Positions 37,601 to 47,986 of a DNA stretch of 64,000 nucleotides are shown here, piece by piece. Source of the DNA: Epiperipatus broadwayi (Eukaryota > Onychophora > Udeonychophora > Euonychophora > Peripatidae); the NCBI GenBank assembly GCA_028023455.1, contig JAQFVV010006231.1, forward strand, positions 6,214,036-6,278,035, given 5' to 3'. The position numbers and the translations under genes were made by a program. Each line of letters begins with the position of its first letter. Positions within the stretch are counted from its first letter, which is position 1. The notes under the pieces are model-generated. The model was not told the origin of the DNA, made no database searches, and saw only the letters and a list, made by a program, of their open reading frames with translations.

Positions 37601-37937
37601 AAAGTCTTTGCTGACACCTGGTCTTTAACTGCTCTTTCCTTTTCCTGATTATCAATTCCCACCTACCCAGCATTATAGAATAGTCAATTATAAAAGAAAA
37701 TATTCAGGTTTATATTGAAAATGCTAATACCATTAAACAAGTTCTTAGAATCTCTTCACTATACCTAACCACATAAGAGTATAACAATTGTGCTCTCATA
37801 ACATAATCTAGCCAGATGACAAATAGAACATTATATAATCATATTATTGTACAATTTATTCATTTATTTATCCTTTATTAGTATGTAATCACTATTTATT
37901 GTTAATAAAATTTTTATTGAAATGAACAATAATTGTC
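34622..37937 (+). mobile_element. APE-type non-LTR retrotransposon (LINE) with 13-bp TSD
   Basis: The 13-base direct repeat AACAATAATTGTC occurs at 34622-34634 and 37925-37937. This fixes the insert at 34635-37924 (3290 bases). The 5' end begins inside the endonuclease domain, so the copy is 5'-truncated, as is usual for target-primed reverse transcription. The 3' untranslated part (37649-37924) ends in AATAAAATTTTTATTGAAATG rather than a long poly(A). The element has clearly higher G+C than its host DNA. It lies inside the inferred third intron in the same orientation as the host gene. Confidence 0.92.
34635..37648 (+). pseudogene. Broken LINE ORF2: APE endonuclease (partial), reverse transcriptase, CCHC
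   Basis: The order is endonuclease remnant (SGGVGILLSK near 34650, then DLVFYTPD and a SDHMAL motif near 35080), RT domain (35720-36480), and a C-terminal C-X2-C-X8-H-X4-C motif (CGLCAHEDETIDHIIHRC near 37330). RT motifs seen are PDGVHPGLHGIPN, IRPISMTPL, LDVAAAFDSV (motif A), PQGSPLSALFF (motif B) and AYIDDIMVV (motif C with YIDD). The endonuclease type and the C-terminal CCHC place it with the I/R1/Jockey-like group; I cannot refine the clade. It is disabled by frameshifts near 34900, 36565 and about 37515 and by in-frame stops at 35094-35096 and 36823-36825. The frame restored by the last shift would end at 37646-37648. The copy is non-functional but not very old. Confidence 0.9.
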
Positions 37938-38280
37938 AAGTACATTCAATACAAAGTACTAATCAAACCCAACAATTAAAAAAAATGAACTGGCTGGTTT
38001 TGAAAAAATAACAAATTAACAATGAAACTTCTTTCTTATTGAGTGGATTCCCACTGCTACCCAAAAGTTGTTTATTTTTTGACTTCACAAAAATCCAAAA
38101 AATAAAATGCATCATTGCTTTTGCTTTGAACTGAGTAATTTATTGGAATCTTGCATGAAGAATACTAAATCACTCTAAACTCCTCTTTACCTCCCCCCCC
38201 CCTCCATCATAGACAAACCAAGATCATTAAAATGAAAATGTAAGGATATTTTTGTTTGTTTGTTTTTTTATGTATCAAAA

Positions 38281-38349
38281 TGTTGGCCAGGAAGCGAACC
38301 CCGGGATAACTACTTGTAAGGCGGCTGTGCTAACCACGTGGCCACCAAC
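38281..38349 (-). tRNA. tRNA-like sequence (Val-like), pseudogene or SINE head
   Basis: On the minus strand 69 bases begin GTTGGTGGCCACGTGGTTAG, contain CCTTACAAG at the anticodon position (would be UAC, Val), then GGGGTTCGCTTCC and end GGCCAACA. The acceptor arm pairs for 6 of 7 bases, the A and B boxes are recognisable, but the anticodon stem is poorly paired and the D region is shortened. It is followed on the minus strand by AT-rich sequence containing ACAAACAAACAAAA. A functional tRNA is unlikely; a tRNA pseudogene or the head of a SINE fits better. Confidence 0.5.
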
Positions 38350-38719
38350 GCTTGAAAATGTTTGTTTTTAAATTCAAAACTAAAAAAAAAAAAAAAAAAC
38401 AATTTAAATGAACACCTCCAAGTATAATGTTTCCAATTGCTAGTTCAAATAAAACATTTTAACAATATGATAATAAAGAACAAAGTTTACTTTTTAATTA
38501 ATTTTTAACAAGTTAAAAAAATGTATTTATTGTAACACATGGTGGCAGGAAAATGTTTCATTTTTATCTTTTAGGTACCTGTTGTATTTTTTAAAACTCT
38601 TTACAAATCTAGATTTAGGTATCTAAAGTACATTAAATTTTAAATTCATCAATTAATTATTGCAGAATTATTAGGTGATGTAAATGCAATGTTTTAAAGA
38701 AACAAAGAGAAAATGGAAT

Positions 38720-40550
38720 ATAGGTAACCAAGTAGATCCGTACTTATTAGATTTGAAGTTTGTGATATCTTGAAAAATATGAAACCTCCAAAAACTAATT
38801 TATCTAAATGATAATTTGTTGGATTTCATAATTTAAAACGAGAAGATTCTATTGTTAACATTCCAGTAGATAAAATAATTCAATTATTCTACTTAATTGA
38901 TTAAAATATAACAATAAAATTTTAAATTTACTAAGTGATGGCACTTCAGTACACTATTTTTTATCAGAAGATAATCAATATACAAATGCTCCCAGACTGT
39001 TGATGATATGTAAAACATATTTTTTTCTGTCTGTTATAAGTATGTAAACATTATTTTTCATAAATAAAAGCTTTTGAAATTAAAAAAGATTGTTAGATCC
39101 TCTAATATATTTTGAAAGAAAAAAAAATTCTTATGAAATGATGCATATAAAATTAAAATTTCTCAAAAGAAAGATCTTTATTACATCCTAAATTTTATGG
39201 GTTACCTAAAATTCATAAACCTGAGGTGCTATTGAGACCTATTGTGTATGCTATAGGTTTTCCCATACATTCCTTGGCTCAATTTTTAATCCAGTGCTTG
39301 AAATTAGTGATAAATAACATTTTATCCAAGATTAAAATTCAGCTTATTATATTCTACTGTTAAAAACTCAAAGCTAGCTAAAAGTAATTTATTGGCCAGA
39401 TTTGATGTCTCTTCTATGTTTGCCAGTATCCTGTTGAAGAAGTTTTATTGCTCAATACAATAATTTACCTGATTTTATTATTTCATTCGTTAAACATTGC
39501 CTTGAAAATATATTTTTTTATTTATGATTTTCAAAAATATGAGCAAATTAAAAGGCTTTCTATGGATTCTCTACTGTTCATCAATAAGTGCTGATCTCTT
39601 CATGAATAATTTTTGAGAATCAAGTATTAATATTAATAAGAGACATTCCAGTTGGCAGTTGTGTGAATTCTACATTTGTTATGCCTTGAATTCTTAATGA
39701 ACAAGATCATGGAAGTTGAAAATAATAAAACATTTCTTTTTTTAGATATTTTAATTGCTAGAAAACCTGATGATTCTTTATTAATATCTGTTTATAGAAA
39801 ATCCACCCATACAATCAGATATCTCAATTTAATTCTCATCATCATCCTGCTAATATATTTTCTATGGCAAAAAAAACCTTTTGATGAGAACACATAATTT
39901 GTTTGATAAAGATCATATTGCTCAAGAAATAGCACTAATTAAAAATATTATATTTTCTAATGATTACAATAAAAACATTACATATAAAATTTCACATAGC
40001 ACAGATATTAAGAAGAAAAAATAATGGTAAAATTGAAAACTCAACTAGTTATTGAATTGGTTTACCGTATATTAAAGGAATCACTGATAAAATCAGTAGA
40101 AGACTATCTAATTTTATTATTAAGACTACATTTTCCACTAGCAAAAAAAATGTTGATTTTTTCCCATAAACTTAAAGCTTGGGTACTTTTAAAATACCAA
40201 GGTGTCTATGAAATTCTGTTTTTATAGTGCTCAAGAAGCTATGTGGGTCAATCAAATAGACATATTAGATGCAGAATTAGGGAATATAAAAATGTCTTCA
40301 ATCAAAGGTTGACTGCATCAGTTTTTATATTACAATTTTAAGAAATTGGTCACACACCTGCTTTTGATAATACTAGAATTCTAGCAAATTTGGAAAAGTA
40401 TGATTTAAGAAAAGTATGATTTAAGAACTATGAAAGAGTCTATTGAAAAGATTGGGTGATTTAAACAATTCTAATGAATTACAATCTGCTCCAGCCTTGT
40501 GGAGACCACTTATTTTATCTCTTTCTTTTAAAATCAACTTAGTCAATTAA
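38720..40550 (+). pseudogene. Penelope-like retroelement (RT plus GIY-YIG), decayed
   Basis: Translated pieces in order are: an IVNIPVDK-like block (38870), FYGLPKIHKPEVLLRPIVYA (39193), NLLARFDVSS with RT motif A (39390), SISADLFMNNF (39580), FLDILIARKPDDSLLISVYR (39740) with RKSTHTIRYLN, LPYIKGITDKISRRLSNFI (40060) and a GIY-YIG-type block YVGQSNRHIRCRIREYKN (40240). This order of RT followed by a GIY-YIG endonuclease defines Penelope-like elements. Frameshifts and stops are numerous, and a 16-base tandem duplication of AAAGTATGATTTAAG lies near 40400. The catalytic YxDD region is not recognisable. The copy is dead and old compared with the LINE at 34.6 kb. Confidence 0.85.
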
Positions 40551-40639
40551 TTGTAAAACTGAATGAAGTAAAAAAAATTTTTTTTTTAAAAATAGAATAG
40601 CAAATAATCAAGTAAATTAAAATAATGGGTACAGATTGA

Positions 40640-40835
40640 TGATAAATCCTTGTATAAAGGTTCATTGATATTTGATGTAAAAATATATTTTAATCTCAGT
40701 AAAACATTTGATATGGCGAATCACATGTTATTATTTAAAGTGGATTGTCTAGATTTTTCAAGTGGGTTAAATCCTACTTAACTGAATGCTCAAATTATAT
40801 TTTTTACAGTTTTCAAGAATTTGAGATCTGCTATT
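40640..40835 (+). pseudogene. CR1/Jockey-like LINE RT fragment (motif A region)
   Basis: The translation IYFNLSKTFDMANHMLLFK corresponds to the conserved DLSKAFDTVNH block of CR1/Jockey-type RTs. It is followed in another frame by LSRFFKWVKSYLTECSNY, equivalent to the W-KSYL-R block. The sequence ends there. The remainder of such an RT (from motif C on) is found on the same strand at 52104, on the far side of the LTR retrotransposon. Confidence 0.7.
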
Positions 40836-41329
40836 ATAAAAATTGAATTCTACAAATACCTATTTTATATACATATATATTGTAACAATGTGTATAATAT
40901 ACATGGTACATAAGTATATATATATTGTGCCAAGGCCAAATTGGCACATGTATATAAAATAATTATGTCGTAAAAAAATTGTTAAAACAAAAAAATCTTT
41001 CGCAAAAGAGTTTGAAATAAAAGTTGAAAAATCATTGATTTAAAGTGGGAAGGGGGTTTTTTTTAAAGTTAAACTGAAGGTTTTATAAAAAGGAAGTAAA
41101 GAGTTTATTACTATTAGTGAAATACAATTTAAAAGCTTTAAAAAATATATAAATCTCTTCATTTAAATTAAAGAAGAAAAATAATCTTAAAACTAGTTTT
41201 GATGTGTAGAGTAAAATTATATATGTGCGTGCAAATGTAAAAAAAAAATGTATCAGTATTAAATATTATAAATAAATGAAAAATGTATTTAAAAAAAAAC
41301 CCACAGTGGTGCACTACTAATTAAAGATA

Positions 41330-42642
41330 TGAAAACAACACATTTTGAAATAGCTACTACTAATTAAACAATCAATCAAAAACACGTTGTCTTAGGATTA
41401 ATTGCTAAAGAATTTCGACAACATATATTTGTCAGAGAATATCAAAAGAAAAACACTTCGTCGGTATAAATACTGAATATTTTATCGGACAGTTAGTTAA
41501 GAGTTTATTCAGTCTAGTTTGCAGTGATAGTCTTGATAACAGTGCATTTCTATTATGAATCCAGAAACAAACATGCACTGTTGAGCAGCTTTTGGAAATA
41601 TACGCTCATGCTCCAGCCTTTTTAGTCCAACAAGATCATCAAAACCTGCCTGAGAAATAATGTCTGCATAACAACTCAGAAATCCTCCGTCAAATGTTCA
41701 ACTGTCTTCAAGAATAAAACAAATGGTTTCGCATAAAATCTCTTCAAGAAACGTCCAAATCTAACCGGTTAGATATAATCCATCAAAAACAGCAGAAGCA
41801 GCCAACAACAAGCAATATCCACATTCCCAAAAATCCTAGGTAAACATTTATTTATTATCATTTATACATAGTAGCCACCGCTGTAATTCGTAAATATTCA
41901 AGATTCAAATTATATGAACTCTATCATACATAAAATGAACTATTGATATGTGTGTTTAAGTGTCAAATGCTATTAATGTTTTATTATTATATTTGTGAAT
42001 GCTATATAAATTAATATGTGTGTGATCATTATATCAGTGTTATTAGTTAAATTAGATAAATGCCAGTGTTTTACTATTAAAATCTATAAGAATATTTAAA
42101 CTAGTTTAGAAATGTTAATTTAAAAATGTGCATGTATTAAATTAGATTATCAAGATGTTTAAATTTAGTAAATTAATTTTGGTTTATAAATTATCTTTAA
42201 AACTTAATTAATGTTGATTAAAATAAATTGTCTTCAAACCTAAACTTTATTCATCGGTCAATTCTTTTTATCAATTCTTTTTCTATATTTTATTACTGAT
42301 TAAAATTAGACTGGGCTAGTTTATGGGATGGTTTCGAGCACTGGATTATGAGCCTACTGACCAAATACATTGTTTATTCTTTTGAATAGATAGCTGGCGC
42401 CTGGGGTTTACTCTGAAACAAATAAAGTGTTTGGATAGTAGGGGTTTGAATCTAGCAGCCGAGAAGGGCCATTGTTGATAGTTAAAGTTATCAATAAGAT
42501 CTCCCATTTTGCTCGAACTTGCCAGTTCATTCACGTAACCTTTATAAGATTATAAATGTATTATGAAGGAGTTTGAAACCGGCCAAAACTTATATATACA
42601 TATAAGTAGGTGGTTTCAATGGTTCGACCCGGTACAATATAT
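41330..42642 (+). promoter_or_regulatory. TATA-leader-donor module 1 and flanking unassigned DNA
   Basis: GTATAAATACTG (41464) is followed by about 370 bases of GC-richer leader that ends in ATCCTAG|GTAAACAT, a good splice donor (41840). About 600 bases further on, TTTCGAGCACTGGATTATG and GGGGTTTGAATCTAG look like tRNA A- and B-box relics. The layout resembles module 2 at 50871, but direct similarity is confined to the TATA and donor boxes. It may be a promoter with a first exon, or a decayed LTR. The DNA between 41845 and 42300 is plain AT-rich sequence. Confidence 0.3.
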
Positions 42643-45199
42643 TGTACCGGTAAAAATCACCATGCTTAATCACACACAGTAATCCGAATTCGAACCCAGT
42701 CCACGTCTAGGAATAAATTCCAAAATGCAAACTAAATTCAAACCCAAAACCCTGGCATGACCCACCGATGACAACATTACAACGGTACGGGGTTCTCCCT
42801 TTACTAGCTCATCGAAAAACACAGACTAAATTACCTACAATCAGCTATTTCATAGATATCTTATAGTCGGGATATTGGTACGGCTGATAATTTAATGTAT
42901 ATATTTAAGTTGTCGATACAGACAGCAGGTGATTGACTAGATTTCAAGAGTAATAATGCAAGAGAGACAAAATTAGGTTAAATAAATTTTTAATAAATTA
43001 TTGAAAGCATTGAATAATATTATTTACAGGTACGGTAAAACTCTCATATGTATTTATAATAAATTGCTGCTAGTCATCAATAATCGGTTTGTACTGATTA
43101 ACAAACTCATGCCAATATTTATGTGTTTAAATGGTTGTACAGGTTGGTATGAGAATCAGAGTAATTAGAGCACTTAAAATATTTATCTACTAGTTTATAT
43201 TAATTTGTTTTATTTTACTAGTTTCAAATCATTGCGCATACGGATAAATGGGAGGCGGTTTTATATAAAAATATGATATAATACTGATGTACTGATGGTT
43301 GCAGGGATTAATGTATACTACAAATAATAACTTGCGGTGCATTGACGGAATACCGGGCAGCTTGTACGTTGACAAGTCTTAATGCCCCCAAGTAGATCCG
43401 GGACACTACAACCAGCCGGGCTCATTTTAGAACCCCGGTGATCCAAGAGATTACCTGGAGAAGAATTTCTTTCTCTCCATGTGGTAGTAAAACGAGACGC
43501 CAACTTAAGCGAAGGTAAAGGCATTGCCACAGTAACATCGAGGATGAGTGACCGGAAGTGGATTTTAAAACGAAATTATATAAAACCCTTTCTCTCCGTA
43601 ACATTTTCTACGCAACAGTCCGATATAACTATTCAATAAAACATGGCGAAATCAAACGATCGCAAAAGTAATAATTAATTAAATTTACTCTGAAACCCAT
43701 AACTCCCCAGATTGTTCGGAAGGTAATAATAAATTATTATTCTTACTCCGTAATAATATATAACAAAAGATTATAATAAAATTTTAGACTATTTTAAGTA
43801 TTTGAGATTTGGAGTATAGATTAAAATATCATGACAAAGTAAAAGAAACAATAAAAATACTTGAATATTTCTCAACTCAACATAAATGACGATTTTTAAT
43901 TCGATACAAGAAAATTACTTTTAAAATGAATATAATAAATATTATGAGATAACTTTACTGACTTTAATTAGAGTTGAGAAATATTATTATTGGCATCGTT
44001 TTGTTTGTAAAATAAGTAATAGTAAAATATAAATGTATTCACAAATGGATTATTAGTAGGCACAAATATTAATAATTATCATCTAAAGACTAGAGCACAG
44101 AAATATTAGAGAAGAAATTTACTGACAGGTTTTAGCGTAACATTTTCAAATGGAAAGCAAGAAATTTACATGCAATTACTTTGATTAACAGATTAAATAT
44201 AAAATTATTACTGAGAGGAAAGTTAAAAAGTTCATGTAACAAAAGTTACCATTCTTTCTTCGTCCGGTTTTCTTCTTGCAGTGATATGTATGAAGAACGT
44301 AGGCGCGCATTTTGAATTTCTTAGATCGGCATGGTTAATTTAAATGTTGGAATTTGGAAGACTGGAAGCACGGAAAACATTACAGATCAGCGGTACGAAA
44401 GATTTAAATTGGCAGAACAGGAATCAGCTTCTTGGACTTAGCCCATCATGATTTCAGTTTACCGGGCAACTTCTTAATAACGGTTCAAGTGATTTCTCTG
44501 GAACAACTACTTTGCTGTAGTTTGAGACGATCCAAACACAGCCAAGTCAAAAGTTAGAGTGTCTATCTTATCTTTTAGATGGCTACGGTTGACCTTTCTG
44601 CCTAGTTTTTGTTCATAACTCCGCCTCCTTTGATTTCGGCCTCCAGCAATATCTAATTTGACTATACAATAGCATTTGCCTTTCTTGATAAGCATTCTAC
44701 GTTTCTTATTTATTTTTAAATTTAATACATGATTCTAAATTGACAAAACAATTACATCGGAATTCGTGAATACAAAAATATACATTCATTATCTTAATTT
44801 ATCGAAGTACAAATTAATTATTCTATACATTTGTACAAGTAAGATTTTGATTAAAAATACTGATCAAAGGAATGTGACTTTTGATCAGCATTTTTAAATG
44901 ACTTTGTATAATTTGCAAAATTAAAATTTAAAGAAAATATACACGCAATTGAAACTTTTAAATTGAGCTAATATAAATCCACAAACCACACACACACGAA
45001 TATTATTTATCATGATTTGTGACATTTATACTCATACCCTTTACATTAAATTCTTTTTAAACAAACACAAAATAAATAACTTAATATCTATGTGGCTTGG
45101 AATAGACAAAGTCTCATTGCGGGTAAATAGTGGTTTAGAATTACCATTCTTAAATGACAATCATGAAACTAAGATCGATTCTTTGATCTGTCTGTTTCA
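42643..45199 (-). repeat. 3' LTR of the gag-only element
   Basis: It starts TGTACCGGTAAAAATC and ends GATCTGTCTGTTTCA on the plus strand. It contains the same short minus-strand frame (43318-43530) as the other LTR. The left boundary lies in the middle of a perfect 22-base palindrome formed by the LTR end and the flanking host DNA. Confidence 0.95.
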
Positions 45200-45213
45200 T
45201 TTCTTCCTACTTA
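45200..45213 (-). promoter_or_regulatory. Polypurine tract
   Basis: On the minus strand AAGTAGGAAGAAA directly abuts the 3' LTR start (TGAAACAG). This is the expected position and composition for the plus-strand primer of an LTR retrotransposon. Confidence 0.75.
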
Positions 45214-45446
45214 AAAAAAAATAACAAAAAAAATGTTTATACATATTTTACTGACTTACATTTCATTACAAAGTTGATCGACTTTGGAGAACAGTCTGGG
45301 TGAGAGTTTGAACCTAAACATGGGTATGGAATGATACATTTTATCAATCATTTGTATATTAATGTCCATTGGTCTTTACTCATCATCTGAAGCATTTATA
45401 ACACAGTGGTCGTCTACCGGGTTATCTCAAAATTACTGTTTGTTTT

Positions 45447-46559
45447 CTATGTTCTCCCTGGGTCAGGAGGTATATAAGGCTTTAATTGTCTCGCATTGTA
45501 ATGACTCTGCTCCCATTCCCTTTTTGTTGGAGACAAATCCCCATAATCAATCTGGTTTAAAAGCTCAATAGTTTTTTCAAACGACATGGGGCAGCTTCCC
45601 AGCATCATTCTTTGTACCCACGGTGGTAAATTATGCACAATAATCCGGATAATGTGCTGATCAGTGTACTTAAAAGCAGTAAGAGATTTAAGTATTGTCA
45701 CTTGGTGAATAAAGAATGCTGCATAACCCTGTCTGTTGTTTTCATTATATTTTTGACTGGAGAGCTTGTGTAAAAGTCCCTCCTGCTTCTCTTCACTCCA
45801 ATACCTTTTTAAAAGGGCATTTTCATAACCTTGAATTGTAATCGGTGGGTTTTTCAATAATTTCCACCAAGCCTTCGTGGATTCCTTTAGATAATGGCTG
45901 GCTACTGTTATTTTCTCCTTCTCGGTCATTTGGTGTAAGCATAAAAATTCCTTGACACTATCCAAATGTACATCTGGATTTTCTCCGGGGTCGCCTTTAA
46001 ATATTTGAATATGAATGGATGACCCAAAGTATGGTATATTACTCATCCTCATTTGGGGATTTATCGTCTGTTCTACTTTTATTTCTTTCCCATTGATAGC
46101 AGTTTCCCTTGCCACTATTGGTTTTTCAATTTGACCCTGCCTCTCAGTTTGCATCTCCAACTCATCATTACTAACTTCTATCTTCTGGCTTGTTTTCTCT
46201 TCACTGACTTTCTCGCTCTGAATTTCCAACTCCTTCGGTATGGTTTGATCACCTTCTTCCTTCTTTGTATTGCTATTGGATTTCTCTTCCCGATCTGGTT
46301 TACCATCAATCCCCATACGTCCTTCTTCAATTCTCAACATCCGCTCCATCATAGCCATCATAAGTTTTCTATCTTCTCTCATCTCCTCGAGAATCGCGTA
46401 AAACTTCCCATCATCATCGTGCTCCCTCTGCTTGGCATTCTTCTCTAATCGTTTTCTTTTATCAGGATATTTTTTAAAAACAATCTCATGATCACTGGAT
46501 GTGTCTGATGTTTCTGCACCATTTTCAGATGATTTACTGAATCCTTCTATTTCTGCCAT
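45447..46559 (-). CDS. Gag polyprotein of the LTR retrotransposon
   Basis: An intact 370-codon frame with an ATG start (46557-46559) and a TAG stop. Residues 1-50 are acidic/basic and Ser-rich. Residues 50-170 are highly charged and likely helical or coiled (EEMREDRKLMMAMMERM near 58-74). Residues 185-340 look like a retrotransposon Gag capsid-type domain: FKGDPGENPDVHLDSVKEF (about 187-205), STKAWWKLL with paired Trp at 231-232, ALLKRYW, and further Leu/Phe-rich helices. The protein stops at about residue 370 without a CCHC zinc knuckle and without a following pol frame; readthrough of the TAG would add only about ten codons. Gag should form the particle that packages the element RNA, while RT and integrase must be supplied in trans. 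The frame is free of stops and the LTRs are young, consistent with recent function. Confidence 0.85.
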   Translation of the reverse strand: MAEIEGFSKSSENGAETSDTSSDHEIVFKKYPDKRKRLEKNAKQREHDDDGKFYAILEEMREDRKLMMAMMERMLRIEEGRMGIDGKPDREEKSNSNTKKEEGDQTIPKELEIQSEKVSEEKTSQKIEVSNDELEMQTERQGQIEKPIVARETAINGKEIKVEQTINPQMRMSNIPYFGSSIHIQIFKGDPGENPDVHLDSVKEFLCLHQMTEKEKITVASHYLKESTKAWWKLLKNPPITIQGYENALLKRYWSEEKQEGLLHKLSSQKYNENNRQGYAAFFIHQVTILKSLTAFKYTDQHIIRIIVHNLPPWVQRMMLGSCPMSFEKTIELLNQIDYGDLSPTKREWEQSHYNARQLKPYIPPDPGRT

Positions 46560-47955
46560 TTGGTGTTTTTTTTTTCTATTAATTATATGTGTGTTTTGTT
46601 TTTTTTTTGTTAGCAGGTGAATTAGTTATTCGCAAAATATTTTTTTATTTATGTATATATTCATAAAAGATACTGATCCCTGATCCTATATGCCAAATCC
46701 TTCCCCGCTGCTGATACTGTTCCCACCTTTCTCATCCAGTTTGTGTGTCTTCCTTCCTTTCTTTTCCGCCTACGTTCCGATTGATTTCTGTTATATAACC
46801 CCTTTTCACTTTTCCTTTTTTTTTTTTTTTTTATTTTATTATTACATGTATATATATGATATGATAACGTGTATCTAAATTATCAATAAAGAGAGAAAAA
46901 CTTTATTTCACCCAGTTCGAACTATTCTCCTCAGTCCTATAAAACAACATATTAACAATTAGTATATAACACAATAATATTCTTATAATACTGTTAGTAA
47001 CTCTCTCTCTATATATATATATCACCATTTCTCTCTTTTATAGACCAAACAAAACTCACCACTGCTGTATGGACAAACATATTTGCTGACAAATTTATTT
47101 GAAAGGCGCCAGCCAGCAACATGTGACCAATAGATAATTTAATCCACTGATCCCCAAATATATACTTTTTACGTGACTTAATAAAATCATTTGATTCAAG
47201 AACATAATGTTTTATGTAGAGCGTTTAATATTAACGCTACTTCTGCGGGGTTATCATACAATTTCAAGTTTCTATAACGTACGTGTATATACCGTTGACA
47301 CTTTGACGACTGTATTTGGCTGATTGGTTTTATAGAAAAAAAACTTAACCTAAACGGTTACTCTACTTAATATCGGATAACACATATTCCGGCCAAACTT
47401 TATTCAACTGATATTTATATTATGCACTGGCTTTGATAAGATTTCTATATTAAACAATATATATATACACACATACACACGTTTATTTGTAAGACATGAA
47501 AAGTAATCCTACTTTGCTTTATTTTTTTCTTAAAAAATTTTCAAACAACAAAACAAAATTTGACTTGCAAAAAGATTTATGAAATAACATTCATTTCTTT
47601 TGAATTAAATAAACGTACAAAATCGATACAGGTTTTCACTTGCTTTGAAATTATTCTCAATATTTTTTGTCGTTAAAACAAAACTTCAAAATCGCTTTCA
47701 CACTTTTTTCAAAAAAAAAAATCTCATTATATTATCTTAACAATATTAGAAGGCAATCTATTCAACTGAAACTACTTGCAAGCATGGGTGAAAAAAAAAT
47801 TAGTATATTTGGCTTACTCAAAACATCGTTTTAAAACTGTGCATTTTAATAACGCAAAGTATATATCTCAAAGGTATAAAAAAAAATCGAATATTTCTAT
47901 AATTTAATATTTACTCTTGTTCACTCTGCAGGGTGTGGGAGATTTCTTCATCAGG
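46560..47955 (-). other. Long leader between PBS and gag
   Basis: About 1.4 kb of internal DNA without a convincing frame. It includes T-rich tracts just upstream of gag and a TA/CT-rich microsatellite-like patch near 47000. A packaging signal would be expected here, but I cannot point to one. Confidence 0.6.
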
Positions 47956-47973
47956 GCCCCACGTTGGGCGCCA
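47956..47973 (-). promoter_or_regulatory. Primer binding site (tRNA-Lys type)
   Basis: The minus strand reads TGGCGCCCAACGTGGGGC, which is the standard 18-base primer binding site complementary to the 3' end of tRNA-Lys (the Lys1,2 type used by several retroviruses and gypsy-like elements). Thirteen bases (47974-47986) separate it from the LTR end, a longer gap than usual. Confidence 0.9.
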
Positions 47974-47986
47974 AAATTTCGAACAC

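Noticed and set aside
46053-46448. 131-codon plus-strand frame inside gag
   Set aside because: It is antisense to the clear Gag frame and is explained by its codon bias.
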